The translations under genes and the position numbers were made by a program. This document shows, in pieces, positions 39,532-48,059 of a stretch of 57,452 nt of DNA. The notes below the pieces were generated by a model. The model saw nothing but the letters and a program-made list of their open reading frames with translations, did not search any database and was not told the DNA's origin. The number at the start of each line of letters is the position of its first letter. The first letter of the stretch is position 1. The DNA is from an uncultured bacterium (GTDB lineage: Bacteria > Bacillota > Clostridia > Oscillospirales > Oscillospiraceae). The DNA is taken from positions 1 to 57,452 of the forward strand of contig CANASS010000007.1 in NCBI GenBank assembly GCA_947364395.1, given 5' to 3'.

Positions 39532-40638
39532 TTATGAAAAGAACCATCCGAACAGGGGCGACAGCGGGATCATCACCAGGCTGAAGGTCATAGACGACAC
39601 AGACACCAGGGTGGCCCGCGCGGAGGAGGGGAAGCGGTCGTTGAGCCGCTTGTCGCTCACCAGCTGGAGGGCGTCGTCCAGCAGGCCGGTCAGGAGGCCC
39701 GCCGCCAGCAGCACCGGCAGGGAGCGCCCACGGGCCAGGGCGGCGCACACCGCCGCGCCGCCTCCGGCCAGCAAGACGGACCAGCGGTAGGGCAGGCGGT
39801 CCAGCGGTCCGGCGGCCAGCCCCGCCAGCGCGCCCCCCAGCCCCAGCAGGAACAGAGCCGGGCCCAGCAGGGCCGGGACGGGGACGGCCTCTCCCACCCG
39901 CTGCTGAAGAAAGAACCGGGTCAGGGTGGCCGCCGCTCCCACCAGGGCGTTGAGGGTCATGATCCGCACCACGGTCCCGTCAGAGTGCAGCGCCGTCCAC
40001 GCCTCCCGGAACACCCCTGCCAGGGCGGCGGGGAAGGACGGAGGGCGCTTCCCGGTCCGGCCTGTCTCCGGCTCGGCCAGGGCCAGCGCCGCGCCCAGGC
40101 CCACGGCGGCCACAGCCGCGTCCATGAGGTAGGCCATCCGCCAGCCCAGCAGCACCGTGGCCCCGGCCAGCAGCATGGCCCCGCCGTCGCTGAGACGGAA
40201 CAGGAAGTTTTGCAGGGAGGAAAACTTCAAATAGCCCTCCTCTCGCCCTGCCTGGAGCAGGGATTCGTAGGTGATGGCCTCCCTGGTGCCGGACTGGAGG
40301 TTATAGGCCAGGGCGGAAGCCGCCATGGAAGCGTATACCCCCGCTATACCGTTGGAGACCGCCATCAGCAGGGCGGACAGGGCGAACATGGCCTGGCTGA
40401 GCAGGAGGGTGCGCCTCCGGCCCAGCAGGTCGGCCAGCAGCCCGGAGGGCGCCTCCCCCCACAGGCTGACCACGTGGAACAGGCTTTCCGCCAGTCCGAT
40501 CTCCACCAGGGAAAAGCCCCGCAGGGAGAGCAGCAGCACCCATACGCTGCCCGCCGGGTGGAAGCCGGTGGACCACTCCAGCAGCAGGAGGGCCCGCTTC
40601 TGCCGGGATAAGTTGAGTCGATTTGGATTTTTGGGCAT
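39532..40638 (-). CDS. MFS transporter
   Basis: 368 residues, about ten to twelve hydrophobic helices. Motif A is present as APSGLLADLLGRRRTLL after the second helix, and GIAGVYASMAASALAYNLQSG follows. The length is a little under the usual 400. The class is drug/sugar efflux-like; the substrate is unknown. It is expressed from a sigma-A promoter at 40826-40854 through a structured leader of about 180 bases, and AGAAAGGACGG precedes the ATG. Confidence 0.85.
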   Translation of the reverse strand: MPKNPNRLNLSRQKRALLLLEWSTGFHPAGSVWVLLLSLRGFSLVEIGLAESLFHVVSLWGEAPSGLLADLLGRRRTLLLSQAMFALSALLMAVSNGIAGVYASMAASALAYNLQSGTREAITYESLLQAGREEGYLKFSSLQNFLFRLSDGGAMLLAGATVLLGWRMAYLMDAAVAAVGLGAALALAEPETGRTGKRPPSFPAALAGVFREAWTALHSDGTVVRIMTLNALVGAAATLTRFFLQQRVGEAVPVPALLGPALFLLGLGGALAGLAAGPLDRLPYRWSVLLAGGGAAVCAALARGRSLPVLLAAGLLTGLLDDALQLVSDKRLNDRFPSSARATLVSVSSMTFSLVMIPLSPLFGWFFS

Positions 40639-40680
40639 AAAAAACCACCGTCCTTTCTGAATTTGTTACAGAATAGGAAC

Positions 40681-40804
40681 GGTGCGCCATCCCTCGGGAA
40701 CTGTGTCAGGTTCCAAAAAAGGGCGCACCAATCCCCTGGACAGCAAAAGTGCACCCAAAAAATTCTAAAATCAAGCCATTTCTCCAGCCCACGTTGTGCG
40801 CCCC
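40681..40804 (-). promoter_or_regulatory. Structured leader with alternative stems upstream of the MFS gene
   Basis: In transcript order (reverse strand): A = GGGGCGCAC (40804-40796), B = GGTGCGCCC (40729-40721) followed by TTTTTT, C = GGCGCACC (40688-40681). A pairs with B over eight bases and would be a terminator-like hairpin with a U tract; B pairs exactly with C over eight bases around an inner hairpin GGAAC / GTTCC. The A-B and B-C stems exclude each other, as in attenuators and riboswitches. I do not recognise the class. Confidence 0.55.
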
Positions 40805-40825
40805 CTTCCCTTATAAGATGAGCCA

Positions 40826-40854
40826 ACTTTACCACAGCGGCGGCATCCTGTCAA
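40826..40854 (-). promoter_or_regulatory. Sigma-A promoter of the MFS gene
   Basis: On the reverse strand TTGACA (40854-40849), 17 bases, TAAAGT (40831-40826). Confidence 0.8.
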
Positions 40855-40865
40855 GACTACTTGAA

Positions 40866-40892
40866 TTAGCACTCTCACTCGTAGAGTGCTAA
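40866..40892 (+). promoter_or_regulatory. CIRCE operator (HrcA site) of clpB
   Basis: TTAGCACTC, nine bases, GAGTGCTAA: an exact CIRCE inverted repeat. It places clpB under the HrcA heat-shock repressor. The site lies about 200 bases before the clpB ATG and close to the divergent MFS promoter. Confidence 0.95.
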
Positions 40893-41021
40893 TTGTTTAC
40901 ATGGAGTTCATGATTTTTGGACAGAGCGGGGTATACTACAGGATGAAACTACAGATTGGAGCGCGGCGGGCTGACGGCAATACGGCACGGTTATGGCATG
41001 AAGTTTAAAAATTTCTTTTTC

Positions 41022-41053
41022 GCTTCCTTTTTCTTTATAAAGAAAAAGGAAGC
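41022..41053. repeat. Palindrome in the clpB leader
   Basis: GCTTCCTTTTTCTT (41022-41035) and AAGAAAAAGGAAGC (41040-41053) are perfect complements around TATA. Similar A/T-core stems occur at 22525-22570 and 38605-38632. It would form a hairpin in the leader about 45 bases before the start codon. Confidence 0.7.
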
Positions 41054-41096
41054 CGCCGGAGGCAGACCGCATCCTCGAAGAGGAGTGAAATTTACC

Positions 41097-43691
41097 ATGA
41101 ACATGAACCAGTTTACCCAGAAATCCCTGGAGTCCATCCAGGCTGCCCAGAATATCGCCACCCAGTACGGAAACCAGCAGGTGGAACAGCCTCACCTGAT
41201 GCTGGCCCTGGTGGACCAGGAGGGGGGCTTCATCCCCCAGCTTTTGACCCATATGGGCCTCACCCTGGAATCCTTCCGGGCCGCTGCCCGCCATGAGGTG
41301 GAGATTCTGCCCAAGGTGTCCGGTTCCGGCCGGGAGGCCGGCAAGGTCTATATCGCCCCCGGGGTGGACAAGGCCCTCAATCAGGCCCTTGCCATTGCCG
41401 GAAACATGAAAGACGAATTCGTCTCGGTGGAGCACATCCTGCTGGCCCTTATGGACACGGCGGAGGGCAGTTTGAAGGAGCTGTTCCGCACCTACGGCGT
41501 GGATAAGGAAAAGGTCATGCAGGCCTTGGCCGCTCTGCGGGGCAGCCAGCGGGTCACCTCCGATAACCCGGAGGACACCTATGAGGCGTTGAAAAAGTAC
41601 GGCTCCGACCTGGTGGAGCGGGCCAGGCAGAACAAGCTGGACCCGGTGATCGGACGGGATGACGAGATCCGCAACGTGGTCCGCATCCTGTCCCGCAAGA
41701 GCAAGAACAACCCCGTCCTCATCGGTGAGCCAGGCGTGGGCAAGACCGCCATCGCCGAGGGGCTGGCCCAGCGCATTGTCAAAGGGGATGTGCCCGCCGG
41801 ATTGAAGGATAAAACCGTTTTCGCCCTGGACATGGGGGCCCTCATCGCCGGGGCCAAGTACCGGGGCGAGTTTGAGGAGCGCTTGAAGGCCGTCCTCAAC
41901 GAGGTGAAGCAGTCAGAGGGCCGGATTCTGCTGTTCATCGACGAGCTGCACACCATCGTGGGGGCGGGCAAGACCGAGGGGGCCATGGACGCGGGCAACC
42001 TCCTGAAGCCCATGCTGGCCCGTGGGGAGCTCCACTGCATCGGCGCCACCACCCTCAACGAGTACCGCCAGTATATCGAAAAGGACGCCGCCCTGGAGCG
42101 CCGCTTCCAGCCCGTCATGGTGTCCGAGCCCACGGTGGAGGACGCGGTGGCCATCCTCCGGGGGCTCAAGGAGCGCTACGAGGTGTTCCACGGGGTCAAA
42201 ATTACCGACGGGGCCATCGTGGCCGCCGCCACCCTGTCCAACCGCTATATCACCGACCGCTTCCTGCCTGACAAGGCCATCGACCTCATCGACGAGGCCT
42301 GCGCCCTGATCCGCACCGAGATGGACTCCATGCCCACCGAGCTGGATGTTATTTCCCGGAAAATCATCCAGTGCGAGATTGAAGAAGCCGCCCTGAAAAA
42401 GGAGGACGATCAGCTCTCCCAGGCCCGGCTGGCGGACATCCAGAAGGAGCTGGCCGAACTGCGGGACCAGTTCAACGCGGGCAAGGCCAAGTGGGAGAAC
42501 GAGAAAAACGCCATCGGCAGGGTGCAGAAGCTGCGGGAGGACCTGGAGGCCGCCAACGCCGCCTTGGAGAAGGCTCAACGGGAGTACGACTTGGAAAAGG
42601 CCGCGCAATTGCAGTACGGCGCCATCCCCGAGCTGAAAAAGCAGCTGGAAGAGCAGGAGGCCTTTGCCGCCCAGTCCAAAGAGGACAACTTGCTGCGGGA
42701 CAAGGTTACCGAGGAGGAGATCGCCCGCATTGTGGAGCGCTGGACGGGCATACCCGTGTCCAAGCTGATGGAGGGCGAGCGGGAAAAGCTGCTCCACCTG
42801 GAGGACATCCTCCACCAGCGGGTGGTGGGCCAGGAGGAGGCCGTCCGGCTGGTCAGCGAGGCCATTCTGCGCTCCCGCGCCGGCATCGCCGACCCCGGCA
42901 AGCCCATCGGCTCTTTCCTGTTTCTGGGACCCACCGGCGTGGGCAAGACGGAGCTGGCCAAGGCCCTGTCCGAAGCGCTGTTCGACAGCGAGAAAAACCT
43001 TGTGCGCATCGACATGAGCGAGTATATGGAGAAGTTCTCCGTCTCCCGGCTCATCGGGGCCCCTCCGGGGTACGTGGGCTATGAGGAGGGCGGCCAGCTC
43101 ACCGAGGCCGTGCGCCGCCACCCCTACTCCGTGATCCTCTTCGACGAGGTGGAGAAGGCCCATCCGGACGTGTTCAACGTATTACTACAGGTTTTGGATG
43201 ATGGCCGTATTACGGATAGTCAAGGCCGGACGGTGGACTTCAAAAACACCGTCATCATCCTTACCTCCAACCTGGGCAGCCAGTACCTGCTGGACGGCAT
43301 CGGGGCGGACGGCGAGGTCAGCCGGGAGGCCCGGGCTCAGATGGACGAGCTGCTGAAACGCTCCTTCCGGCCCGAGTTCCTGAACCGGCTGGACGAGATC
43401 GTGTTCTACAAGCCGCTGACAAGGGAAAACATTTACCACATCATCGACCTGCTGTTGGCGGGGCTCAACCGCCGCCTGGAGGACAAGCGCCTGCGGGTGG
43501 AGCTGACGGACGGGGCCAAGTCCCTGATTCTGGACGCCGCTTACGATCCCATGTACGGAGCCCGGCCCCTGCGCCGTTATCTCCAGCACTCGGTGGAGAA
43601 CCTGGTGGGCCGCCGGATCATCGCCGGGGAGGCCGCCCCCGACTCTACGCTGACTGTGGACGCGCAAAACGGCGAACTGGTGGTGCGATAA
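41097..43691 (+). CDS. clpB: ATP-dependent disaggregase ClpB
   Basis: 864 residues, normal length. The Clp N domain is at 1-150 (FTQKSLESIQAAQNIATQYG). AAA1 has Walker A GEPGVGKTAIAEGLAQ and Walker B ILLFIDELHTIVG. The long middle coiled coil is at about 400-530 (rich in Lys/Glu/Ala), and AAA2 has GPTGVGKTELAKAL and SVILFDEVEKAHPDV; ClpB C-terminal domain follows. It refolds aggregated proteins with DnaK. ATG 41097 follows GAGGAGTGAAA; the longer open frame upstream runs through the leader hairpin and is not coding. Controlled by CIRCE. Confidence 0.96.
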   Translation: MNMNQFTQKSLESIQAAQNIATQYGNQQVEQPHLMLALVDQEGGFIPQLLTHMGLTLESFRAAARHEVEILPKVSGSGREAGKVYIAPGVDKALNQALAIAGNMKDEFVSVEHILLALMDTAEGSLKELFRTYGVDKEKVMQALAALRGSQRVTSDNPEDTYEALKKYGSDLVERARQNKLDPVIGRDDEIRNVVRILSRKSKNNPVLIGEPGVGKTAIAEGLAQRIVKGDVPAGLKDKTVFALDMGALIAGAKYRGEFEERLKAVLNEVKQSEGRILLFIDELHTIVGAGKTEGAMDAGNLLKPMLARGELHCIGATTLNEYRQYIEKDAALERRFQPVMVSEPTVEDAVAILRGLKERYEVFHGVKITDGAIVAAATLSNRYITDRFLPDKAIDLIDEACALIRTEMDSMPTELDVISRKIIQCEIEEAALKKEDDQLSQARLADIQKELAELRDQFNAGKAKWENEKNAIGRVQKLREDLEAANAALEKAQREYDLEKAAQLQYGAIPELKKQLEEQEAFAAQSKEDNLLRDKVTEEEIARIVERWTGIPVSKLMEGEREKLLHLEDILHQRVVGQEEAVRLVSEAILRSRAGIADPGKPIGSFLFLGPTGVGKTELAKALSEALFDSEKNLVRIDMSEYMEKFSVSRLIGAPPGYVGYEEGGQLTEAVRRHPYSVILFDEVEKAHPDVFNVLLQVLDDGRITDSQGRTVDFKNTVIILTSNLGSQYLLDGIGADGEVSREARAQMDELLKRSFRPEFLNRLDEIVFYKPLTRENIYHIIDLLLAGLNRRLEDKRLRVELTDGAKSLILDAAYDPMYGARPLRRYLQHSVENLVGRRIIAGEAAPDSTLTVDAQNGELVVR

Positions 43692-43698
43692 CAGAGCG

Positions 43699-43728
43699 AC
43701 CCCGCCCGGATTCCCGGGCGGGGTTTTA
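43699..43728 (+). terminator. Terminator of clpB
   Basis: ACCCCGCCCGG (43699-43709) pairs with CCGGGCGGGGT (43714-43724), then TTT. Confidence 0.9.
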
Positions 43729-44010
43729 TCCCAGATTTATTCCGTCCTGATAACCATAGTAGTACATCAACTTTCCACAGTTGCGGGAAAACGCCTCAAA
43801 TCCGCTAATCAGTTTTTCAAAATCCGGGTCGATAGCTGGATCAACGTGCAGTCTTTCACTTAAGCGGCTGCGCGTTTCATAGATTTGCTCTATCAACGGT
43901 CCAAGCGCGCCTTCCATAGAAGATTCATCCCGAACCCATTCGCATACGTCGGATTCACTGATGCCATTGATTTTGTCATAAATGAACTCCCACCGTATTC
44001 CATTCCGCAT
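43726..44010 (-). CDS. Small helical protein divergent to an Xre regulator (second module)
   Basis: 94 residues from ATG 44010 (MRNGIRWEFIYDKINGISES), preceded by AAGGAGGGAAC. It is all helical and acidic, ending with FEAFSRNCGKLMYYYGYQDG, the same kind of C-terminal helix as in the protein at 34338. No known catalytic motif. The longer frame upstream starts within the operator region and is unlikely. It is AT-richer than the core and divergent to the regulator at 44107, so the two probably form a mobile accessory pair. Confidence 0.65.
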   Translation of the reverse strand: MRNGIRWEFIYDKINGISESDVCEWVRDESSMEGALGPLIEQIYETRSRLSERLHVDPAIDPDFEKLISGFEAFSRNCGKLMYYYGYQDGINLG

Positions 44011-44042
44011 AGTAAGTTCCCTCCTTTTTGCTTGCCACAATA

Positions 44043-44085
44043 TTGTAGCATATCTTTGCCCGAGATGCAACAAAATAGTAGCATC
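44043..44085. promoter_or_regulatory. Operator cluster of the second Xre module
   Basis: TTGTAGCAT (44043-44051), its inverted form GATGCAACAA (44064-44073) and TAGTAGCATC (44076-44085) repeat one core, T-(A/T)-GCAT, within 43 bases between the divergent genes. Confidence 0.55.
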
Positions 44086-44106
44086 ACAAAGAGGTGATGC
44101 GCTATA

Positions 44107-44328
44107 TTGTTTCAGAGGCTTGAAGATCTGCGAATTGATTCTGACAAGACACAGCAGGAGATCGCTGATTTTTTGAACTGCAAGAGGGAGGTATATCGGC
44201 GTTACGAAAAGGGTGCCTATGATATTCCGCTTTGGGCGTTGATTAAGCTGGCTGGATACTATGAGACAAGTACGGACTATATTTTAGGGCTTACGAACAT
44301 AAAAGCCCCCTATCCAAAGGGGCAGTAA
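44107..44328 (+). CDS. Xre-family helix-turn-helix regulator (second module)
   Basis: 73 residues: FQRLEDLRIDSDKTQQEIAD, FLNCKREVYRRYEKGAYDIP and LIKLAGYYETSTDYILGLTN give a full Cro/CI-type HTH domain, similar in size and plan to the protein at 34695. The likely start is TTG at 44107, with GAGGTGATG upstream; no ATG is suitably placed. Presumed autoregulator of the divergent pair. Confidence 0.8.
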   Translation: MFQRLEDLRIDSDKTQQEIADFLNCKREVYRRYEKGAYDIPLWALIKLAGYYETSTDYILGLTNIKAPYPKGQ

Positions 44329-44332
44329 ACAG

Positions 44333-44367
44333 AAACCGCTCCCCAAAAATCAGGGAGCGGTTTGTTG
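44333..44367 (+). terminator. Terminator after the second Xre gene
   Basis: AAACCGCTCCC (44333-44343) pairs with GGGAGCGGTTT (44353-44363), tail GTTGT. A smaller GCCCC / GGGGC hairpin lies just upstream at the end of the gene. Confidence 0.65.
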
Positions 44368-44410
44368 TATTAAAATTCTCTCCGCTTGGCAGACTTGTTC
44401 GACAGACTGA

Positions 44411-44452
44411 GACCGGGGATGCACTTTGATTAAAGCGCATCCCCGGTCTTTT
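44411..44452 (+). terminator. Orphan + strand terminator
   Basis: GACCGGGGATGC (44411-44422) pairs perfectly with GCATCCCCGGTC (44437-44448), then TTTT. No gene ends directly before it, so it may end an unrecognised short RNA or be a leftover of a removed gene. 44453-44527 holds nothing else visible. Confidence 0.7.
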
Positions 44453-44527
44453 CCGGTTGTGTACCCTGTGACAGAAACGGCTTGAACACCTCGGGACAAG
44501 CACAGCCTTGAAGCGGCGTCCCGCTTG

Positions 44528-44755
44528 TCACTCTCCAGGGCCAGGATAAATGACCTTCCTGAGGTTCCAGTTTTCAGCCGCCCTCTGGGCCGCCTCTTGG
44601 CGCTCGGTCTCATTTTTGTAAGAGAGCTCCGCCGTACGGGCGCCGCAGTACCCGCACTGGATATACAGGCACCAGCCGCCTTCCTCCTCAATGGTCCCCA
44701 CGCCGCCGCAGCAGGGGCAATCGCCCAGGTCGATCTCGTCAAAGTAATCCATCAT
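44528..44755 (-). CDS. Lar-like restriction alleviation / phage zinc-finger protein
   Basis: 75 residues from ATG 44755 (MMDYFDEIDLGDCPCCGGVG), with GGGAGGACAG before it. Two CxxC pairs (CPCCGG and CGYCGA) form a zinc ribbon, followed by ARTAELSYKNETERQEAAQR and AAENWNLR, the A-x-x-x-W-N pattern of Lar-type phage proteins. In phages Lar lowers restriction by host type I enzymes. It stands alone here as probable prophage debris. Confidence 0.7.
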   Translation of the reverse strand: MMDYFDEIDLGDCPCCGGVGTIEEEGGWCLYIQCGYCGARTAELSYKNETERQEAAQRAAENWNLRKVIYPGPGE

Positions 44756-44945
44756 CTGTCCTCCCACCAGTTGTTTGTATACGAAATATAGTGTACTACT
44801 GAAACGAAAAAAGCACAACAGGGTTTTTGCGCTGTGTGAAAATGGGAGGGCGTCAACAATGATTTACAAGCAATTTCAGGAAGGGAGGCACAGGAAACTT
44901 TTTGCTTTCATTCGCAGCCTGCTTTGTTGGTTTACAGGATGTATT

Positions 44946-47900
44946 CTATCCCAGCATCCCATCCAGCGTGGAAAAAAGAACGTTCACGTCGATGGGCTTT
45001 GCGATGTGTCCGTTCATCCCGTGGCGCAGGGCCTCCTGCTTATCCTCCTCAAAAGCGTTTGCCGTCATGGCGACGACGGGGATGGCGGACAAAACCGGGT
45101 CCTCCAAGGCCCGGATGGCCTCCGTGGCCTGATAACCGTTCATCACCGGCATCTGGATATCCATCAGCACCAGCTGATAATACCCCGGCTCCGACCGGCG
45201 CAGCATCTCCACCGCCGCGGCCCCATTGTCCGCCACCTCGATCTGGAAGCCCGCCTCTTCCAGGATTGCGGTGGCGATCTCCTGGTTGAGCAGATTGTCC
45301 TCGGTCAGCAGGATACGTCCGGACCGAAGCAGCCGTTCCTTTGGCTCCTCCCTCTTCTTGGTCCCATCCTCCGACCCGGACAGGGAGGCCAGACAGGCGC
45401 GGAGCCGGGACAGGAACAACGGCTTGCCGCAGTATCCGCTGGCCCCGGCCGCCCCAGCCTCCTCCGCGATGTCGGCCCAGTCGGTTTCCGACAGAACCAC
45501 CACCGGCGCACGCTCCCCCACATGGCCGCGGATGGTTCGGAGAAGTTTCGCTCCATCCCGGGCAGACCAGTCCGCAAAATAGATGTCAAATCCTTCATCC
45601 CACTGTCCGGCGGGCGTCTCAGGCGGTAGGGCCCGCCCCTTGATGTCCAAGCGGCGCAAGGACTTGAGAAGGCTTTCCGGCTGGCTGGAAAACACCAGGG
45701 CCCGTTTGCCCACCCACTCGGGAAGCGGGCGGACGGTCTCGCCGGCATCGACGCGGAAGGGGAAGCAGACGGTTACCACGGTGCCATCTCCCTGGCGGCT
45801 CTCCACGGAGATGGTCCCGCCCATCATGTCCACGATGTTTTTGGTGATGGCCATGCCCAGGCCCGTGCCTTGGATGCCGCTGAAGGTGGAATTTCTCTCC
45901 CGCTCGAAGGGCTCAAAAATGTGGCTGAGAAATTCCTGGGTCATTCCGATGCCCGTATCCCTCACTTGGAACTCATAGCTGGAACGGCCCTGGGCGGCGG
46001 GCCTCTCCAGCATCAGAATGTGGATGGAGCCGCCGGACGGGGTGTATTTGATGGCGTTGCTCAGCAGATTCAAAAACACCTGGTTGAGCCGCAGCCTGTC
46101 GCAATAGATGTCCTCATTCAAAATGTCGATCTTGTCGATGTGAAGCTCCAGGTTTTTCGCCTGGACATCCCCTTGGACCATGTTGCGCAGATCCTGGAAG
46201 ATCTCCGGCAGGCTGTACCGTTTTTCCTCCAGCCGGATCTTGCCGCTCTCGATGTGGCTCATGTCCAGGATGTCATTGATTAAGCTCAGCAGATGGTTGC
46301 CCGAGGTCATGATTTTTTGGAGGTACAGCTCCACCTGATCCCGGTTGTCGATCCGGGAGGCTGCCAGGGTGGAAAAGCCGATGATGGCGTTCATGGGCGT
46401 GCGGATGTCGTGGGACATGTTGGACAGGAACAGGCTTTTGGCCTCATTGGCCCGGTTGGCCTGGGCCAGAGCGTTTTCCAGCAGGTTCTTTTTCTCCATC
46501 TCTCTGCGGGTCTCCTGGTCCACGCTGCGGAACCCCAGCACAATGTCCCGGCTCTCATCCCATGCCCCGGCCCGGACCGCCTTCATCTGAAAATACCGCG
46601 TCTCCCCGTTGCAGGCGGTGCGGTAATTGGCGTAGACAACGTCGTCCTCCTCCAGCCCCTGCCGCAGGTGTTCCCGGGACAGGGCTTGGCGCATCAGCTC
46701 CCGGTCCTCGGCGTAGACGCAGCTGTCTACATAACCCGCCATGCTCTCGTCCATGGTGGACTCCCCGGAGAACAGGGAATCCAGCACCCTGTATGGACAG
46801 TCGCTGATCCGCAGGCAGTTCCCTTCCCCGGTGTCCAAATTATAATAGCACACCAGGTTATAATCCACGCTCAGGGCGTGAATCAACCCCAGATGGTGCT
46901 TCTCTTCCCGTTTGGCCTGGAGCTTCTGTTCCGTGCAGTCCAAAAGGAACCGCTGGTAAAACAGCCTGCCGTTCTCCTCCATCAGCTTGATGCTGCCCAT
47001 GATATGCAGGATATCCCCGCTCCTATGGCCCACCCGGTACTCCACATTCACCGTGTCGCCCACCGTTTTCAGGCTGCGGATGGACTGGCACAGCGCAACC
47101 TTGTCCTCGTCCAGCACCGAGTCCGCCACCATATGAAAGCCGGCCTTCTCCATCTCGCTCTGGGAGGCGTAGCCCAGCAGATTCAGCGCCGCCCGGTTGA
47201 TGCTGAGGATCTGGGTGCCGTCCACCGTGTGGCACAGAATACCGCAGTCCAAGGTGGCAAACAGGGTCTCCAGAGCCTGGTTCTTCATCACGATCTCCTG
47301 CTCATAGGCCCGTTCCTGGGTCACGTCGATGGCCACGCCCACCGTCCCCATCACGCTGTCGTCCAGGTCGTAGAGGGGGGATTTGTAGGTGGTCAGCAGC
47401 TTGGCGCCATCTCCCGTCATCACCGACTCTTCCGAGATGCAGGTGCGTCTGCTGGTCATCACCACCCGCTCCGACTCAATGCAGGCGGGGTCGTCCTGCT
47501 CCACGTCCCATATGTAGGCGTGACCCTGTCCCTCCACCTGCTCCTTGGTCTTGTTCACCGTCAGGCAGAAGCTGTCGTTCACCTTTTCATGGATACCGTC
47601 CTTGGTCTTGTACCAGATCAGGTTGGGGATATGGTTGATGGTCTCCTCCAAAAAGTGGTTGGTCTGCCAGGCGTCCTTGGCCTGCCTGTACTCCCGCTGC
47701 CAATGGAGGAAATGGAGGCGCAGCTCCCGCTCCGTCATGGGCAGGCGCCAGATGTCCCAGGCCCGCTCCAGGGCGTCCCCCAGAGCCTCCGCCTGGCCAT
47801 ATTCCGCCAAGAGGATCAGCTGTGCGTCTTTCCCAGCCCCGGCGGACAGCGCCGCCAGGACTTCCTCCGCCTCCTGTCCCCGCAGGTCGGCCAGGATCAC

Positions 47901-48047
47901 GTCCGCCAGTTCCAGGCGCTGGCTTTGGACGCTTTCGGAGACAAAAAAATCATGGGTGAATGCCTCCAAAGGAGGCATGGCCCGGATGGCGTTAAAATCC
48001 TTCTCCTGATGGGTCAGCAAATAAAACTGGACATGGCAGTGGTACAT
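44946..48047 (-). CDS. Hybrid sensor histidine kinase/response regulator
   Basis: 1033 residues, no clear membrane helix, so cytosolic. An N-terminal region (1-130) resembles a degenerate receiver domain. Several PAS-like domains follow (about 140-520, including LIWYKTKDGIHEKVNDSF and RYFQMKAVRAGAWDESRDIV). HisKA has NMSHDIRTPMNAIIGF with His546, and the ATPase domain has FQVRDTGIGMTQEFL and GTGLGMAITKNIVDMMGG. A second, degenerate receiver (about 770-890) precedes a canonical receiver with LTEDNLLNQEI and Asp963 in LVLMDIQMPVMNG. The output partner is unknown. ATG follows GGGGGGATCGGT. Confidence 0.92.
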   Translation of the reverse strand: MYHCHVQFYLLTHQEKDFNAIRAMPPLEAFTHDFFVSESVQSQRLELADVILADLRGQEAEEVLAALSAGAGKDAQLILLAEYGQAEALGDALERAWDIWRLPMTERELRLHFLHWQREYRQAKDAWQTNHFLEETINHIPNLIWYKTKDGIHEKVNDSFCLTVNKTKEQVEGQGHAYIWDVEQDDPACIESERVVMTSRRTCISEESVMTGDGAKLLTTYKSPLYDLDDSVMGTVGVAIDVTQERAYEQEIVMKNQALETLFATLDCGILCHTVDGTQILSINRAALNLLGYASQSEMEKAGFHMVADSVLDEDKVALCQSIRSLKTVGDTVNVEYRVGHRSGDILHIMGSIKLMEENGRLFYQRFLLDCTEQKLQAKREEKHHLGLIHALSVDYNLVCYYNLDTGEGNCLRISDCPYRVLDSLFSGESTMDESMAGYVDSCVYAEDRELMRQALSREHLRQGLEEDDVVYANYRTACNGETRYFQMKAVRAGAWDESRDIVLGFRSVDQETRREMEKKNLLENALAQANRANEAKSLFLSNMSHDIRTPMNAIIGFSTLAASRIDNRDQVELYLQKIMTSGNHLLSLINDILDMSHIESGKIRLEEKRYSLPEIFQDLRNMVQGDVQAKNLELHIDKIDILNEDIYCDRLRLNQVFLNLLSNAIKYTPSGGSIHILMLERPAAQGRSSYEFQVRDTGIGMTQEFLSHIFEPFERERNSTFSGIQGTGLGMAITKNIVDMMGGTISVESRQGDGTVVTVCFPFRVDAGETVRPLPEWVGKRALVFSSQPESLLKSLRRLDIKGRALPPETPAGQWDEGFDIYFADWSARDGAKLLRTIRGHVGERAPVVVLSETDWADIAEEAGAAGASGYCGKPLFLSRLRACLASLSGSEDGTKKREEPKERLLRSGRILLTEDNLLNQEIATAILEEAGFQIEVADNGAAAVEMLRRSEPGYYQLVLMDIQMPVMNGYQATEAIRALEDPVLSAIPVVAMTANAFEEDKQEALRHGMNGHIAKPIDVNVLFSTLDGMLG

Positions 48048-48059
48048 ACCGATCCCCCC

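Noticed and set aside
40956..41096. Upstream extension of clpB
   Set aside because: It runs through a palindrome and has no ClpB homology; MNMNQFTQ at 41097 is the family start.
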